A stretch of 8,209 bases of DNA from an uncultured Gemmatimonadota bacterium. GTDB lineage: Bacteria; Gemmatimonadota; Gemmatimonadetes; Gemmatimonadales; GWC2-71-9. The DNA lies in the NCBI GenBank assembly GCA_913009915.1, contig CAJVYZ010000105.1:1-8209 (forward strand), written 5' to 3'. A program made the translations under genes and the position numbers. Shown piece by piece: positions 6,662 through 8,209 of the stretch. Each line of letters opens with the position of its first letter. Positions within the stretch are counted from its first letter, which is position 1. The notes below the pieces were generated by a model, which ran no database searches, was not told the origin of the DNA, and saw only the letters and a program-made list of their open reading frames with translations.

Positions 6662-7336
6662 ATGAAGCGCACCGACTCCCCACCTCCGATTCGACACCAC
6701 CGGCTCGGCGTCGTGACCGTCCTGGCCCTGGCCGTCTCCCTCGGCACCGGTTTCATCTTCGCCCCGTCCGCAGCCCAGGACACCCAGCAGGACCCGTTGG
6801 CCCCGCGGTCCAAGGGGTCGCCCCAGGCACCGATCACGGTATACGAGATGTCGGATTTCCAATGCCCGTACTGCCGCCGTCACGCCGTCGAGAGTTTCCC
6901 GCTCATCGAAGCGGAGTACATCGAGACCGGGAAGGTCCGGTGGATCTACGTGAACTTCCCCATCCCCTCGCTGCACCCCAACGCCGTTCCCGCAGCCCAG
7001 GCGGCGATGTGCTCGGCCAACCAGGGCGCCTTCTGGCCGGTCCACGATCTGCTGTTCCTGCACCAGGACACTTGGGCCCCGCTCGAGGAACCGGGCGAGT
7101 TCCTGCTGACGCTGGCCGATTCGGTGGGAATCGACAAAGCACTGCTGGCCGAGTGCCTCCAATCACAGGCCACCCTGCCGCAGATCGAAATCGACGCCCA
7201 GGGAGCGGTCAAGGCGGGGGCCACCAGCACCCCGACGTTCTACATCGAGGGCGGACTCCTGGTGGGCGCCCATCCGGTGGAAGTATTCCGCATGGTGCTG
7301 GACTCGATCTACAACGAAAAAATGGCGAGTGAGTAG
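6662..7336 (+). CDS. exported DsbA-like thiol-disulfide oxidoreductase
   Basis: This 224-residue thioredoxin-fold protein belongs to the DsbA/BdbD-like (Thioredoxin_4) group, which forms or exchanges disulfides in proteins outside the cytoplasm. Residues 1-38 are an export signal: basic start, hydrophobic core at about 16-34, and a likely cleavage after APSAA before Q39. It could also stay anchored. The active site is C68-P-Y-C71, after the strand ITVYEMSDFQ. The cis-proline loop is T190-P191 (TSTPTFYI), and FPIPSLHPNAVPAAQAAMC (99-117) is the typical helical insertion start. C117 and C165 are likely to form the second, structural disulfide common in this subgroup. The ATG at 6662 lies six bases after the lipoprotein stop, with only a weak GAGAT element. 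The preceding lipoprotein has one cysteine, its lipid site, so it is not an evident substrate. The gene ends just before the repeat hairpin that separates it from the convergent protease gene. Confidence 0.9.
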   Translation: MKRTDSPPPIRHHRLGVVTVLALAVSLGTGFIFAPSAAQDTQQDPLAPRSKGSPQAPITVYEMSDFQCPYCRRHAVESFPLIEAEYIETGKVRWIYVNFPIPSLHPNAVPAAQAAMCSANQGAFWPVHDLLFLHQDTWAPLEEPGEFLLTLADSVGIDKALLAECLQSQATLPQIEIDAQGAVKAGATSTPTFYIEGGLLVGAHPVEVFRMVLDSIYNEKMASE

Positions 7337-7350
7337 GGCGTAGAGAAACG

Positions 7351-7450
7351 GGGAGAAGAGGGAAAAGAGGGCTAAGAGGACTAAGAGGGCTAATGCGTCT
7401 TTTCCTTCTTAGCCCTCTTAGCCTTCTTAGCCCTCTTAGCCCTCCTAGCC
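7351..7450. repeat. inverted pair of 9-bp tandem arrays (GGGCTAAGA units)
   Basis: The left array (7351-7393) reads GGGAGAAGA, GGGAAAAGA, GGGCTAAGA, GGACTAAGA, GGGCTAA. The right array (7406-7450) holds five inverted units which on the minus strand read GGCTAGGAG, GGCTAAGAG, GGCTAAGAA, GGCTAAGAG, GGCTAAGAA. The 12 bases between them (7394-7405) are unrelated. The two arrays are inverted copies of one short tandem repeat placed between convergent genes. The right array contains the stop codon of the protease gene. Origin unknown: it may be a lineage-specific intergenic repeat or a slippage-grown terminator. Confidence 0.9.
7362..7440. terminator. long hairpin, likely bidirectional terminator
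   Basis: Bases 7362-7393 can pair with 7409-7440 over 32 positions, with about one A-C mismatch, one G-U pair and two mismatches near the base; the loop is 15 bases. It lies 25 bases after the stop of the DsbA-like gene and covers the 3' end of the opposing protease gene, so it could stop transcripts from both sides. Neither side has a classic T-run. The minus-strand side is followed by a pyrimidine-rich stretch, so the mechanism is uncertain. Confidence 0.55.
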
Positions 7451-8166
7451 TTGCCCGCTCAACGCCAGGAACACATCGTAGAGCGCATGCGTCCAGGCCG
7501 TGATACCGAATCCCCGCAGCAGGTAGAGCCCGCTAAACAGTACACCGGCGATGGTCCGGAAGGTGAACGAGGCCAGCTCGAAGGGGTCGCCGTAGGGACC
7601 GACATAGTGGAACGCTGAGAAGATCAGAGCCCCGACGGCGACCGCAAGAATGCCCGCGCGCCGCGGCCCCCACCCGAGCCCCTTCGATGCCAGCAGGGCC
7701 AGGCCACCCACCAGCACCACCCGGAACAACAACTCCTCATACAGACCGGCTCCGAGCGAGATCATCAGCTGCGTGGAGAGGCCGAACTGGTCGAAGGGAC
7801 CGGCGGCCAGAGGGGTCCACTGGCCCAGCACCAGCGCGGTGAGCATACTGGTGACGCCGCCGAACAGCATGGCGTAGCCGACGGATTCGGCGCCCATCCA
7901 CAGGAAGACGACTCCGTGCGGCCGACCGTTGAGCCGCACGTCTCGGGCCACGCGGATGGCGCCGCCACCCACCAAGAGCACGCCGAAGACGACCAGACCC
8001 CACCGACCGCCCATGGCGACGAACAGGCTCTTGAGAAGCACGTCGGCGCCGTTTCGCACACCCGCGATGGCATCGTGGCTCAACGAGAAGGCCAGCAGTT
8101 CGTACATCAGCAACAGCGGCAGTACGAACACGAGGTTGTATCGGGGCATCCGCGCATCATGCCGGT
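7445..8166 (-). CDS. CPBP family intramembrane metalloprotease (N-terminus cut by contig end)
   Basis: This is a polytopic membrane protein of the CPBP (CAAX protease and bacteriocin-processing, Abi) family, the bacterial relatives of Rce1. Members cleave peptides within the membrane or act in bacteriocin immunity. Counting from the Met whose ATG begins at 8149, 234 residues are seen. Hydrophobic segments lie at about 5-22, 50-65, 80-108, 127-153, 165-180 and 195-212. The catalytic motifs are E138-E139-x3-R143 (YEELLFR), F-x2-H181 (FSAFH) and H221-x3-D225 (THALYD), so the active site is complete. The reading frame stays open to the contig end, and PRYNLVFVLPLLLMYE usually lies a little inside such proteins, so the true start is probably lost. 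A GTG at 8200 is in frame, but it and the eleven codons after it are adapter sequence. The TAG stop lies in the repeat array. The gene is convergent with the DsbA-like gene. Substrate unknown. Confidence 0.88.
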
Positions 8167-8209
8167 AGATCGGAAGAGCACACGTCTGAACTCCAGTCAC
8201 ACTGATATA
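8167..8209. other. Illumina index adapter (artefact)
   Basis: AGATCGGAAGAGCACACGTC starts at 8167 and the match continues to CCAGTCAC at 8200, followed by index ACTGATAT and one further adapter base. It is the inverse orientation of the adapter at 75-140 with the same index, so both came from one library. Its minus-strand translation TGVQTCALPI is another recurrent contaminant peptide. Confidence 0.98.

Noticed and set aside
5858..7162. 434-codon open frame on the minus strand opposite the lipoprotein and DsbA-like genes
   Set aside because: The plus-strand genes have a signal peptide with lipobox and a CPYC active site. The minus frame has no domain, signal or start signal.
7351..7450. Repeat array as a CRISPR
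   Set aside because: Units are 9 bp, contiguous and without unique spacers, and the two halves are inverted. No cas gene is near.
7445..8166. CPBP protease plus DsbA-like protein as a bacteriocin maturation or defence system
   Set aside because: The two genes are convergent, not co-transcribed, and no precursor peptide, transporter or immunity gene is visible. Both families are common housekeeping envelope genes.

Overview
This is an 8.2 kb metagenome-style contig from a GC-rich bacterium. Both ends are sequencing artefact: bases 1-140 are Illumina index-adapter sequence preceded by a read-through tail, and 8167-8209 is the same adapter in inverted orientation with the same index (ACTGATAT). 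Only about 141-8166 should be treated as genomic. The style of several proteins (the M23 peptidase with its long N-terminal anchor and coiled coil, the Asp/Arg-rich lipoprotein, the CPBP protease) suggests Gemmatimonadota or a close relative. That is an inference from protein resemblance, not a proven placement.

Layout. From 141 to 4669 four plus-strand housekeeping genes are packed with gaps of +2, -1 and 0 bases: the 3' end of dnaE (replicative polymerase alpha subunit), accA (acetyl-CoA carboxylase carboxyltransferase alpha), a ricT/yaaT-like PSP1-domain gene, and metG (methionyl-tRNA synthetase). They look like one translationally coupled operon joining replication, fatty-acid synthesis, a RicT-type Fe-S protein and translation. 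A 163-base gap then carries a 13-bp palindrome, two TTGACA hexamers and a ribosome binding site. It leads into an envelope-facing set: a membrane-anchored M23 peptidase, a probable terminator, a lipoprotein of unknown function, and an exported DsbA-like thiol oxidoreductase. The last gene is convergent, on the minus strand: a CPBP (CAAX-type) intramembrane protease whose N-terminus is cut by the contig end.

Between the convergent genes lies the most distinctive DNA in the window. It is an inverted pair of 9-bp tandem arrays (unit GGGCTAAGA and variants) able to form a stem of about 32 bp, with stop codons every 9 bases in the frames of both genes.

I found no CRISPR array, transposon, prophage, RNA gene or defence system. 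Most of the window is ordinary conserved gene content. The points worth a second look are the adapter chimeras, the repeat hairpin, changed active-site or signature residues in the M23 peptidase and MetG, an extra cysteine triad in the RicT-like protein, and the unassigned lipoprotein.
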